A stretch of DNA of 22,635 nt from CAZJQD01 sp964548165 [NCBI: uncultured bacterium]. GTDB lineage: Bacteria; UBA8481. The notes under the pieces are model-generated. The model saw only the letters and a program-made list of their open reading frames with translations, was not told the DNA's origin and did not search any database. Shown here piece by piece: positions 1 to 8,950 of this stretch (its first letter is position 1; the number at the start of each line of letters is the position of its first letter). Position numbers and translations under genes: made by a program. The stretch lies in the NCBI GenBank assembly GCA_964548165.1, contig CAZJQD010000052.1:1-22635 (forward strand), in the 5' to 3' direction.

Positions 1-74
1 TGGCTGGGGCGGATGGATTCGAACCATCGTAGCGGGATTCAAAGTCCCGAGTCCTACCGTTGGACGACGCCCCA
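1..74 (-). tRNA. tRNA-Gln (anticodon TTG)
   Basis: On the minus strand the sequence folds as a full cloverleaf. The acceptor stem TGGGGCG pairs with CGCCCCA. The anticodon stem-loop is GGGAC-TTTGAAT-CCC-like with anticodon TTG (glutamine), and the T loop is GGTTCGAATCC. The 3' CCA is encoded, at bases 1-3 of the window. The unusual U1-A72 first pair is typical of bacterial tRNA-Gln. The gene ends exactly at the window edge, so any downstream processing signal is not visible. Confidence 0.95.
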
Positions 75-91
75 GGGAAGACACTATCTTG

Positions 92-120
92 GGCATACGG
101 CTTGCATTTGTCATTCGCAA
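92..120 (-). promoter_or_regulatory. Likely sigma-70 promoter of tRNA-Gln
   Basis: On the minus strand TTGCGA (115-120) and TATGCC (92-97) are separated by 17 bases. Transcription would start about ten bases before the mature tRNA-Gln 5' end. The -35 box is good and the -10 box is mediocre; the position relative to the tRNA is the main support. Confidence 0.4.
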
Positions 121-239
121 AAATTCGGGTCAGTGGGGATGAGTATGAGCTGGTCATGTGGTGCGGAATTCCTGGCAAGCCCATGATTGCCCGACGGCCG
201 GTGCATGCAAGTTTGTCTATGTCTCCGGCTTTCCTGAGC

Positions 240-245
240 TAAACT
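240..245 (+). promoter_or_regulatory. Possible -10 box for a leaderless SDR transcript
   Basis: TAAACT sits six bases before the ATG at 252, and no Shine-Dalgarno sequence precedes that ATG. This spacing is typical of leaderless mRNAs. There is only a weak -35-like element (TTGTCT near 213-218) at poor spacing, so this is a suggestion only. Confidence 0.25.
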
Positions 246-251
246 CGCGCC

Positions 252-989
252 ATGCGGCCTCCTCTCGATCGACTACGTGCTCTCGTCTGCGGCGCCTCCA
301 AGGGCATCGGCCGCGCCGTCGCCGAGCGACTCCTGGCGGATGGTGCACGCGTCGTGGCGGTCGCCCGCACGGACCGCGGCCCCATCACGAGTGCCGGGCG
401 TACGGCCAGCTTCGTTGCCGCCGATCTATCCACCGCGGCGGGGTGCGAGACCGCGGCGGCAGCGGCGGAACGCGCGATGGACGGCGTGGACCTGCTCTTC
501 GTGAACGCGGGCGGCCCCCCGAGCGGAGCTCTCCTGGGCTTTGACGACGAGTCCTGGTCCGCCGCGTTCGCGCTCAATGTGCTTCCCGTCATCCGGCTCT
601 GCCGCCGCCTGGCGCCCGCCATGCGCGACCGGGGATTCGGCCGCATCGTGGCCCTGACGTCGGTCTCCGCCATCGAGCCCCTGGACGGGCTCGTGCTCTC
701 CAATGCCCTGCGCCCTGCGGTCCATGGCTACATCAAGACCCTCTCCCGGGAACTTGCCCCATGCGGCGTAACCTGCAACGTCGTGGCCCCCGGGTTCACG
801 GCCACCGACCGGGTAAAGGAACTCATCCCGGAGTCCAAGATGCCGGAGTTTCTCGCGGGGCTTCCGCGTCGCCGCATGGTCGACCCGTCGGAAACGGCCG
901 CGCTCGTCGCCTTCCTCATGACCGACGGCGCCGCCGGCATCAACGGGACTGTTCTCCCCTGCGACGGCGGCAGTTTGCGTAGCTACTGA
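252..989 (+). CDS. SDR family oxidoreductase with substituted YxxxK motif
   Basis: This 245-residue protein has the length and layout of a classical short-chain dehydrogenase/reductase, a cytoplasmic NAD(P)H-dependent oxidoreductase. The Rossmann glycine motif GASKGIG is at residues 14-20, an NAG motif at 85-87, the catalytic-serine region TSVSA at 136-140, and the C-terminal INGTVLPCDGG resembles the FabG-type ending. Aligning the helix before KTLSRELAP places SNALR (150-154) where YxxxK is expected, so the catalytic Tyr and Lys are replaced by Ser and Arg. A group of FabG-like SDRs with SN-x-x-R at this position is known to me, and their substrates are poorly defined. The ATG at 252 is the only good start, with no clear ribosome binding site. 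The next gene begins 8 bases after the stop, so the two are probably co-transcribed. The substrate cannot be named from sequence. Confidence 0.88.
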   Translation: MRPPLDRLRALVCGASKGIGRAVAERLLADGARVVAVARTDRGPITSAGRTASFVAADLSTAAGCETAAAAAERAMDGVDLLFVNAGGPPSGALLGFDDESWSAAFALNVLPVIRLCRRLAPAMRDRGFGRIVALTSVSAIEPLDGLVLSNALRPAVHGYIKTLSRELAPCGVTCNVVAPGFTATDRVKELIPESKMPEFLAGLPRRRMVDPSETAALVAFLMTDGAAGINGTVLPCDGGSLRSY

Positions 990-997
990 GTCCAGGC

Positions 998-2101
998 ATG
1001 TTTCCCCGTTCCCTCAACGAGCAGTTGAGCAGTGGATTCGCGGTAGGTCTGCAAGGCTACGGCTTGCTGCTCCTCTCCGAGGAGAGCGGCGGCCGTCTCA
1101 TCGCTGGCGCCGGGGATTGGCCCATCGGAATTTCCCTGGCGACCGGGATCATCCTGGCCCTGAGCATCCAGATGATGATGGCACGCACCCTGGCGCGCGC
1201 CGCCGCCGCGGGCTCCATGCGCGATACCTTCCTGGCGCTCTCCGTCTGCCATCTCGTCGCGACGATGACGCCCGGACCCCTCTGGTTTCACCTGGGGCTC
1301 ATCGGATGGATTCTTTCTCTAACCGCCTGGCTGATGGCCTCCGGCCGCTGGTTGCTCCTGGCGCCCGACGTCAACAGTCGCTGGACGCGCGCCGCGCTCT
1401 CCGTGCTGGGCGCCGCGTTCGGAGCCGGTTTCGCGAAGCTGGGAAGGCGCGGCCTCGACTCCCTCGACGCCGTGCTCTTTCTCGGGATCGTCGTGAGCCT
1501 GGCCGTTGCCTGGCAACTGCACGCCCTCTCGCGCCGATCGCCGGCCCCCGCGGCGCGGCCCGCGATGATGCGGTGGAGCGACTTTGTTCGCGACCCGCGC
1601 ATGCTTGCCTACGCCTGCCTGGCCTTCTGCCTCGGCCTTTCCGGCGGATGGCTGCTCTTCCGTTCCGCACCCTACGGCGCGGTGGTCCAGTCGATCGCCG
1701 TGACGCTGGTGGTCCTGCGCGCGTTGCAGAACCGGGTCGGCCCCATGCTCCTCGTCCGCGTAGTCCTCTACCTGGCCGCCCTACTGCTTGCCGCCGATCT
1801 GCTCCTTCTCGAGCTTCCCGCGTTCACTCCGTATGCCCTGGCCGCCGCCGGCATCACGCTGTATACGTGCCTTCACGCCGGGGCCTATGAGCCACGCGTC
1901 CTGCTCTCCGCCCTGGATCGGCTCTGCGTCCTGAACGGGGGCATCCTGACGGGGGTCCTGGCCGCCGGCGCTCTCGCCTGGTCGCGCCTGGACCCGGAAC
2001 GATCGCTTGGCGCGATCGCGTTTGCGCTCATCATGGTGCCGTACTTCGCGTCGTTCCTCCCCGAGGAGGCCTTCAGCTACCTACGCGAGCAGCAACGATA
2101 G
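998..2101 (+). CDS. Polytopic inner-membrane protein, unknown function
   Basis: This 367-residue protein is dominated by hydrophobic segments: about 8 to 10 likely transmembrane helices separated by short arginine-rich loops such as residues near 180-195. I see no recognisable catalytic motif or transporter signature and do not assign a family. It starts 8 bases after the SDR stop, with a weak AGG element before the ATG at 998, so it is probably in an operon with the SDR. Its last 21 bases overlap, tail to tail, the end of the minus-strand membrane-protein gene. The N-terminal stretch containing LSSGFAVGLQGYG and the C-terminal FLPEEAFSYLREQQR are the only notable soluble parts. Confidence 0.75.
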   Translation: MFPRSLNEQLSSGFAVGLQGYGLLLLSEESGGRLIAGAGDWPIGISLATGIILALSIQMMMARTLARAAAAGSMRDTFLALSVCHLVATMTPGPLWFHLGLIGWILSLTAWLMASGRWLLLAPDVNSRWTRAALSVLGAAFGAGFAKLGRRGLDSLDAVLFLGIVVSLAVAWQLHALSRRSPAPAARPAMMRWSDFVRDPRMLAYACLAFCLGLSGGWLLFRSAPYGAVVQSIAVTLVVLRALQNRVGPMLLVRVVLYLAALLLAADLLLLELPAFTPYALAAAGITLYTCLHAGAYEPRVLLSALDRLCVLNGGILTGVLAAGALAWSRLDPERSLGAIAFALIMVPYFASFLPEEAFSYLREQQR

Positions 2102-2641
2102 CGAGCCCAGGGCGACCCACCAGGCCAGGGTATAGTGCCGGCAATAGAGGCGCGCGTTATTCCCTCTCGCCAGGAGGGAGGCCGCCGCAACCAGCAGTGC
2201 CCCGCGCACAACGGCGTGAAGCAGCACGCCCGCGGCAAAGGGAACGAACGCCAATCCCCTCTGTCCGAACATGAGGGCAGCGTCACGCGCCGAGGGACCG
2301 ACGACGCCGAGCATGACCGCGTAGGCAACTCCCAGGTCCTCGTGGGCCTGCTGAAACGCGGCGATCCCCACAGCCCCCGAGGTCTCCAGGAGAAACGGAA
2401 CAACGCCGGAATCGCCGACATGCCCACCCGCATGAAAAAGAGCGAGGAGCGCGCCGGCGACGCCCGCGAGCGAAGCGATGGCGAGGCCGCGGGCACGTTG
2501 CGGAACAAGGACAAGCAGGGGGAGCATCCAGAGCTCGATGGGCAGCACGCCCAGTAGGACCGAGGCGATACCCGCCAGGAATGCCATCAGGTAGGCGCCG
2601 CGCGAGACCGCGAGCTCCGGGATGAGCGCGCTGCCGATCAC
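2081..2641 (-). CDS. Small membrane protein, possibly VTT/YqaA-like
   Basis: This 186-residue, strongly hydrophobic protein has about five predicted membrane segments. The N-terminal pattern of a helix followed by VLPIELWMLPLLVLVP and a later Gly/Ala-rich helix, with FVPFAAGVLLHAVVRGALL near the C terminus, is loosely reminiscent of small VTT-domain (YqaA/DedA-type) proteins. The match is weak and the protein should be treated as hypothetical. Its ATG overlaps the stop of the upstream SAM hydrolase gene by four bases (ATGA), which indicates translational coupling. Its 3' end overlaps the convergent membrane-protein gene by 21 bases, so no separate terminator lies between them. Confidence 0.65.
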   Translation of the reverse strand: MIGSALIPELAVSRGAYLMAFLAGIASVLLGVLPIELWMLPLLVLVPQRARGLAIASLAGVAGALLALFHAGGHVGDSGVVPFLLETSGAVGIAAFQQAHEDLGVAYAVMLGVVGPSARDAALMFGQRGLAFVPFAAGVLLHAVVRGALLVAAASLLARGNNARLYCRHYTLAWWVALGSLSLLLA

Positions 2642-3423
2642 CAGGTCACCTCGACGCGATCGCCCGGGCCCAGGCCGAGCGTGGCGGCGGCGTCGCCCTG
2701 GCGCATGGCGATCTCCAGGCTGCCGTCCGAGGATCGTACGCCCCCGGTTTCCCCGGGATCGAGATCGGCGTACGCATCGACGATGCGCGCCACCCGTGCG
2801 GCGCCGAGATGGACGCAGGCGCCCACCGGGATGCGATCGGACCTCAGGCTCGTGCGGGCATTACCGAAGTGATCCACGACCAGGATGATCCCGGCGGCCG
2901 CACCCGGACGATAGGATGCTTCCGGCGGCTCCAGGGCCACGGCGTTCGTCACCGGCGAGCCCAGGTCTTCAAGCGGAACGCCCGCAAGGATCGCGGCAGC
3001 GGCAGGCGCGAAGAGGTCGCGTCCATCGAAGACGCGCGATGCGGCGCCGGAGCGCCGCCATGCCGGCGAGATGCAGACGGTCAGGGCGTCCGGCTGCCTC
3101 AGCGCAGGCGTGAGGCACCCATTATCCGGCCCGACGAAGGCCTGGCTGCCGGCTCGGACGGCGATAGGTCGTCGTGTCGATCCCACCCCGGGATCCACGA
3201 CGACGACGTGCACGGTGCCCGCGGGAAAGGCGTCGATGGCTCCCGTGAGGACCAGGGACGCCCGGAGGATGTCGTGACGCGGGATAGCATGCGTGACATC
3301 GACCAGGACGGGCGCCGGCGCCCCGGGACGCATCCGTGCCCAGGTGGTCAGCATGCTGCCCTTCATCTCGGCCACGTAACTGTCGGCATCGCCGAAATCG
3401 GTGGTGAAGGTGGCGATCTCCAT
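2638..3423 (-). CDS. SAM hydrolase / SAM hydroxide adenosyltransferase (DUF62 family)
   Basis: This 261-residue protein belongs to the DUF62 family, whose characterised bacterial and archaeal members hydrolyse S-adenosylmethionine to adenosine and methionine. Related enzymes (fluorinase, chlorinase) use halide. Visible family motifs in order are TTDFGDADSYV (residues 7-17) with the substrate-binding Asp, HAIPRHDI, VVVDPGVGSTRR, FVGPDNG, the GRDLFAPAAA segment, VVDHFGNARTSL, and the C-terminal barrel with SLEIAMRQGDAA and LGLGPGDRV. The ATG at 3423 begins exactly at the conserved first strand. The reading frame is open further upstream, but that part has no family similarity and overlaps the upstream gene. 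The start lies 4 bases after the upstream PorV-like stop, with a GGGGAGG element inside that gene. The following gene is coupled by ATGA. Halogenase activity is unlikely but not excluded. Confidence 0.9.
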   Translation of the reverse strand: MEIATFTTDFGDADSYVAEMKGSMLTTWARMRPGAPAPVLVDVTHAIPRHDILRASLVLTGAIDAFPAGTVHVVVVDPGVGSTRRPIAVRAGSQAFVGPDNGCLTPALRQPDALTVCISPAWRRSGAASRVFDGRDLFAPAAAAILAGVPLEDLGSPVTNAVALEPPEASYRPGAAAGIILVVDHFGNARTSLRSDRIPVGACVHLGAARVARIVDAYADLDPGETGGVRSSDGSLEIAMRQGDAAATLGLGPGDRVEVTW

Positions 3424-3427
3424 CCTG

Positions 3428-4369
3428 CTAGCGCCGCCTCCCCTCGCCGAAGGACATCCGGGCGCCCGCCGCGATCCGCGCGTCGCGCAGGTCGCCGCTC
3501 GAGGGCACGAACGCGAGGTCATACAGCACTCCGCGAAAGTTGAGGCTGAGACCGGCGCTAAAACGGCCTGCGTAAGGATTGCCCACGGCGCGCGAGGGCA
3601 TCATGTCCCAGCCCGCGCGCAGTCCCAGGTAGTTGGCGAACCAATACTCCACGCCGACGCGAACCGCCGGATCCCGGTGCTCCATCTTCACGACATCGAC
3701 GGCCCCGCTGATGTACTGCGCCGTACGCACCATGACTCCATACGAAAGGCCGCCGCGGATCGTCCACGGGATCTCGGGGTCTGCCGCTCCGCTCAATCTG
3801 CCCCCGACGTTGTCAATCACGAGCCCGGCGACGATCCCGGTCTGCGCGGAGTTGTAGCGGAGGCCCAGGGACCCGTAGACGCCTTCGAAGAGCGAGCCGC
3901 GCGGGTTCCTGGTCGCGCTGTAACGAGCCTTGACGCCGATGGCGAGCTCGGGCCTCAAGAGCCTGCCGACCGCGAGATCGAGCACGCCCTGCTGTTCGTC
4001 TCGGGAGGGGCCGTCCCGGTGATACGCGTAATCGTTGCCGAGGCGCGATCGATTCTGCTCGCCGCCCAGGCTCGTCCCCGAGATCCCGACGCCGAAGGTC
4101 GTGCGGCGCTGGAACGGGATCGCCGCCGAGACCGAGGTCCAGATATCGCGGCTGTGAAAGCGCCCGAACTCCACGCTCCCCTGGTAATCCTCGGCAAACG
4201 CAAGGCCGGCAGGATTGCTATGGAGCGCCGTCACGTCGTCGGCCAGCGCCGTCGTCGCCGAGCCCAGCCCGAGGCCGCGGGCACCCATGTCCTCGAGGAG
4301 CAGGGAAGCGGGTCGCGGATCGGCGGAAGCGGCCGCGACACAGGTGAGGAAGAACCAGGAGAGGGTCAG
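3428..4369 (-). CDS. PorV/PorQ-like outer-membrane beta-barrel protein
   Basis: The mature part shows the hallmark start of the PorV/PorQ (UPF0164-like) outer-membrane family: an ARGLGLGSATTALADDVTA segment followed by the SNPAGLA box. About 270 residues of alternating strands with aromatic and glycine residues follow. A signal peptide is evident (LSWFFLTCVAAASA, cleavage probably before DPRPAS). No ATG, GTG or TTG in this frame lies between the upstream tRNA-Arg and the signal peptide. I chose CTG at 4369 because GGAAGGG sits seven bases upstream. An ATT at 4402 is an alternative that would give a basic n-region. The next ATG (about 26 codons on) would remove the signal peptide. The open frame continues upstream through the tRNA, but that translation is spurious. 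Exact role unknown; family members shuttle proteins or form channels at the outer membrane. Confidence 0.75.
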   Translation of the reverse strand: MTLSWFFLTCVAAASADPRPASLLLEDMGARGLGLGSATTALADDVTALHSNPAGLAFAEDYQGSVEFGRFHSRDIWTSVSAAIPFQRRTTFGVGISGTSLGGEQNRSRLGNDYAYHRDGPSRDEQQGVLDLAVGRLLRPELAIGVKARYSATRNPRGSLFEGVYGSLGLRYNSAQTGIVAGLVIDNVGGRLSGAADPEIPWTIRGGLSYGVMVRTAQYISGAVDVVKMEHRDPAVRVGVEYWFANYLGLRAGWDMMPSRAVGNPYAGRFSAGLSLNFRGVLYDLAFVPSSGDLRDARIAAGARMSFGEGRRR

Positions 4370-4406
4370 GGCGCGACCCTTCCAATCCTGCCCGGATGAA
4401 ATACCC

Positions 4407-4479
4407 TGCGCCCGGCAGGATTTGAACCTGCGGCCTTTGGCTCCGGAGGCCAACGCTCTATCCGCTGAGCTACGAGCGC
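4407..4479 (-). tRNA. tRNA-Arg (anticodon CCG)
   Basis: The minus strand gives a complete cloverleaf of 73 bases. The acceptor stem GCGCTCG pairs with CGGGCGC (one U-G pair) with discriminator A. The D arm is TAGCTCAGCGGATAGAGC. The anticodon loop CTCCGGA carries CCG, reading CGG arginine codons. The T arm is GCAGGTTCAAATCCTGC. The CCA end is not encoded, unlike the tRNA-Gln in this window. The gene lies between the PilR-like regulator and a PorV-like gene on the same strand and has its own promoter. Confidence 0.95.
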
Positions 4480-4490
4480 GTGGAGGATGG

Positions 4491-4519
4491 AGCATAGCGG
4501 CCCCAAGGCTTGTTCTCAA
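4491..4519 (-). promoter_or_regulatory. Sigma-70 promoter of tRNA-Arg
   Basis: On the minus strand TTGAGA (4514-4519) and TATGCT (4491-4496) are spaced by exactly 17 bases. Transcription should begin near 4484, about five bases before the mature tRNA 5' end. The promoter lies in the 72-base gap after the PilR-like stop codon. It may also drive the PorV-like, SAM hydrolase and membrane-protein genes downstream, since no terminator is evident after the tRNA. Confidence 0.65.
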
Positions 4520-4551
4520 GCGGTTCCACCGGAAGAGCTCGCGGTCCCCGG

Positions 4552-5891
<1,340 letters not shown>

Positions 5892-5895
<4 letters not shown>

Positions 5896-7904
5896 GCGCC
5901 AGCTCGCGGCGGGGCGGCCTCGGATCGCGAGGGCGGCACGATCGGCCAGGCGACGCGGAACCGCGTCAGGAAGGTTTCCTTCTCAAGGTCGACGGGCACG
6001 CGCTGAGCACGGATGACGCCGCCCAGGTCCTCCACGATCCGGCGCGCGATCGCGAGACCGAGCCCACTGCCATCGGCCTTCGCGCTGAAGAAGGGCTCGA
6101 AGAGCTTCTCCGCGGCGTCGGCGGGCCAGCCCGGCCCGTCGTCGTCCACCTCGATCCACGCGTGGGGATCGCCCGCGCGCACGCGAAGCGAGACCCTGCC
6201 GGAGGGACCCGCGGCCTCGCGCGCGTTGCGCAGGAGGTTGACGAGAACCTGCGAGAAGAGGACGGGGTCTCCCTTGAGCCGCGCCGTCCTCAAGACGTCC
6301 GGGAGGGGTTCGACGGCGACGGCCGGTCCCACCGCGCCGCTCAGGGCCTCCGTCTCGATCCGGGCGACCGACTGCCAGGCCTCGGCGAGAAGGAAGGAGT
6401 CGCCGGTCACCGGGGTGGGACGCGCGAAGGTCAGGAGATCCCGGACGGTCCGGTCCAGGCGGTCCACTCCCGTTCGGGCCTCGGCGATATACTCCCTGGC
6501 CTCCTCCCCTGCCTTCTTCTCGGCCAGGCCCAGGAAGCCGAGGATGCCCCCGAGCGGGTTGCGGATCTCGTGGGCGACGCGGGCCGCGAGCTCACCGACA
6601 GCGGCGAGCGCCTCGGACCGCCGGATCTGGCTCTTGAGGCGCCTGACCTCCTCGAGGTCGTCCAACACCACGGTCCAGCCCGATGTCTCGCCGCTGTCCC
6701 CGATGCGGGGCACGACCCGCATCTCCACGGCGGCGGACCGACCGCCGGAGCTGGCGACGGTGACTTCCCGGGGCGAAGGATCGATGTCCTCGAGCGGCGG
6801 ATGCTCGATCCCCAGCTCATTCAGCGTACGTCCGGCCAGGTGATAGAGCTCGAGGCCGAGAATTTCGCCGGCGCGGCGATTGGCCGACCGCACGATGCCT
6901 GCGCGATCGATGCCGATCACGGCTGAACCGATCGACTCGAAGACCCGTTCCCTCTCCAGCCGTTCGCGTTCCCGCGAGGCCTTGTCCTGGAGATGAAGCC
7001 AGATGAGCTGGACCTTGTCCATGAGCACCCGGACGAGCTTCTGCTCGTCGGAGACCAGCGGCCGCCCGGGGCGATCGATGACGAGCTCTTCGCCGAGCTG
7101 GAGGCGCATGGCCCGTGCCGCATCGTCCTCGGCCTGCTGCCAGGCCTCCCAGAGCGGGAGGCGGAAGGCCTGGTCGGATACGGGATCCGTGGCGCCATGG
7201 CTCATGAGGACGCGCCCGGAGGATTCGCGCACGGACGCGGACCGGGCGTCGAGCAGGCGGACGATGGCCTCGAGCCCCGCCTCCACGACGTCCCTGGGCT
7301 CCGACAGCTCGCGCATGAACTGCGCGAGTTCCGCGAGCGCCGCGAGCCTGAGTCCCTGCGTCATCTCGCGCTTCTCCACCCGGCGCTTGGTTTCCGAGAG
7401 GAAACCGACCATCAGGGAGACGATCCAGAGGACGATCATCTTCAACCCGTACTCCGGGTATTGGATCGGCGTCTCCACGAAGTCGAAGTAGGCGATCGCG
7501 ATGAGGGCCGTGATGCCGACCGCGCCGGAGAGGCCGTAGGCCATGGCGCCGGTGAGGACGACGAAGTAATAGGAGAGGAAGAACGGGCTGTGGAAGCCGC
7601 CGCTGACCACGAGGAGGAATTGCGAGGAGATGAGGTAGATGGCGACCAGGACGATATTGGCGGCGTGGAGCGGGAGCCGCTCCTTCAGGAGCGGATCGAT
7701 GATCCAGAAGATCGCCGAGAGGAAGGTGAAGACCATCGCGAACGGCAGGATGTTCGCACCCAGGGACTGCGAGATGCTGATGAGAAAGACCCAGAGCGTG
7801 AAAGTGACGGCGAAGAGCGCGACGAAGAGCGGCAGGCCCCAGAACTCGTTGGTGATGACGGAACGCGGCAGGAGATCCGCGAGGTTGCGCCGCCCGGAAT
7901 TCAC
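5892..7904 (-). CDS. Membrane sensor histidine kinase, PilS-like
   Basis: This 670-residue protein has six likely membrane helices (about 21-45, 51-70, 83-102, two between 108 and 145, 153-170). A cytoplasmic coiled or GAF-like region runs about 180-320. A PAS domain covers about 320-420 (VFESIGSAVIGIDRAG). The HisKA domain has H-box ARVAHEIRNPLGG with His445. The HATPase domain has N-box VLVNLLRNAREA (553-564), G1 VDDDGPG and G2 GSGLGLAIA (612-620). The six-helix-PAS-kinase layout is that of PilS, the sensor of the pilin regulator. The extra region between membrane part and PAS makes it longer than typical PilS (about 530 residues). The start is GTG at 7904 with an AGG element upstream. It begins 39 bases after the PhnD-like lipoprotein gene and overlaps the regulator gene by four bases. 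The signal sensed is unknown. Confidence 0.88.
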
Positions 7905-7943
7905 GTGCCTGGAGACGGCGCCGCTAAGCAGTCCCGGTCGACG

Positions 7944-8885
7944 CTAGAGGCCGCTGCCGGCGATGATCTCGGCCGGCAGTTTCGCCGTGTAGGTGCGCAC
8001 GGTGTTGTAGTCGGTGTCCGTGGCGACGACGAAGCTGTTCACGCCCTGGCCGTACTTCTCGATGACGCTTCGGCCCTCGGCGGTGTCGTGAAGCGCGATC
8101 ATGAACCGGATGACCTTGTCCGCGAGCTCGGCGCGCTCGGTCCGAAACTTCGCGCTCATCGCGATCGGCTCGTTGTAGATCGCCTCGGTCCGCCCTATGA
8201 CCCTTAGAGAGGACGCGCGATCGCCGCCGTAACGGGCCGCCGCGCCGTCGAAGCAGGCGCCCGCGTCGTAGGAGTTGTTGAGCACGTTCAGGACGACGTT
8301 GTCGTGGCCCTTGAGAAAGAACGGCTGGATGTCACGGGGCGTGATGCCGACCGTGGCCAGGAGGCCCAGCGGAAAGAGATACCCGGAGGTCGACTGCTGG
8401 TCGACGAAGGCGATGCGCTTGCCGCGGAGCTGCTCGATGGAGGTGAGGTCCGGGCGGGTGGTGATGAACATCCCCACGTAGGTGTCGGCGCCGTAGCGGA
8501 CCGGCCTGAGGACGGCCTCGTAGCCGGCGTTGGCGTGAGCGGAGATGTACTGGACGGGGGCGCAGAACGCGAGATCGTAGTCGTTGTTCTCCATGTTGCG
8601 GGTGAACTGGGCGTAGTCGGAGGCGAAGCGGAGCTGGACGTCGAGGTTGAGCTTCTGCTTCATGAGCACGATCAGCGGCTCCATGCGCTCGCTGAGCTCG
8701 ATGGGGTTGCCGCTGGGGACGGCGCCGATGACGAGCTTCTCGCGCGGGGCCTGGGCGGGCGCGGTGGTCGGCGTCTCCTGGCCGCCGGGCGTCCCGCCGC
8801 CACAGGCGGCAAAGAGAAGCCCCAGGGTGGCGATGAGCGCGAGGGCGATCGTCGTCCGGATGGGCGCGTGCATTGAGTGAGACAT
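7944..8885 (-). CDS. PhnD-type phosphate/phosphonate substrate-binding lipoprotein
   Basis: This 313-residue periplasmic binding protein belongs to the phosphate/phosphite/phosphonate (PhnD) family. It starts with a lipoprotein signal peptide ending FAAC, with Cys28 as the lipidated residue, followed by a Gly/Pro/Thr-rich linker. Family features are LVIGAVPSGNP at the first strand, DLAFCAPVQYI, IAFVDQQSTSGYLFP (compare the DPxSTSGY motif of PhnD proteins) and LKGHDNVVLNVLNN. The ATG at 8885 has an AAAGGA site at good spacing. A GTG at 8954 overlapping the pilC stop is open in frame, but would put 23 extra residues before the signal peptide. No ABC permease or ATPase gene is nearby. It sits between pilC and the PilS-like kinase, only 39 bases from the latter, so a sensory role is possible. 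Its ligand is inferred from family only. Confidence 0.88.
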   Translation of the reverse strand: MSHSMHAPIRTTIALALIATLGLLFAACGGGTPGGQETPTTAPAQAPREKLVIGAVPSGNPIELSERMEPLIVLMKQKLNLDVQLRFASDYAQFTRNMENNDYDLAFCAPVQYISAHANAGYEAVLRPVRYGADTYVGMFITTRPDLTSIEQLRGKRIAFVDQQSTSGYLFPLGLLATVGITPRDIQPFFLKGHDNVVLNVLNNSYDAGACFDGAAARYGGDRASSLRVIGRTEAIYNEPIAMSAKFRTERAELADKVIRFMIALHDTAEGRSVIEKYGQGVNSFVVATDTDYNTVRTYTAKLPAEIIAGSGL

Positions 8886-8906
8886 CGGCGCGTTCCTTTC
8901 TTGTTC

Positions 8907-8949
8907 CCTGTCCGTGACAGGTCCCCTGTCTACGACAGGGCCGCGGCCC
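8907..8949 (-). repeat. Two direct-repeat hairpins plus a 12-base palindrome
   Basis: The 65-base gap between pilC and the PhnD-like gene holds three abutting inverted repeats. CCTGTC-CGT-GACAGG occupies 8907-8921 and CCTGTC-TAC-GACAGG 8925-8939; both have perfect six-base stems and the units are 18 bases apart. The perfect palindrome GGGCCGCGGCCC follows at 8938-8949. They could be a dimeric regulator's tandem operators, or RNA hairpins that separate expression of pilC from the downstream genes. No T-run follows, so a simple intrinsic terminator is unlikely. Confidence 0.7.
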
Positions 8950-8950
8950 G

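Noticed and set aside
170-200. TGGCAAG...TTGCC resembling a sigma-54 promoter upstream of the SDR gene
   Set aside because: The GG to GC distance is 13 bases rather than 10, so it cannot serve as a -24/-12 promoter.
6993-8207. 404-codon plus-strand open frame opposite the histidine kinase and binding protein
   Set aside because: It spans two real minus-strand genes and the gap between them. Its Glu/Asp/Arg-rich composition is that of an antisense shadow.
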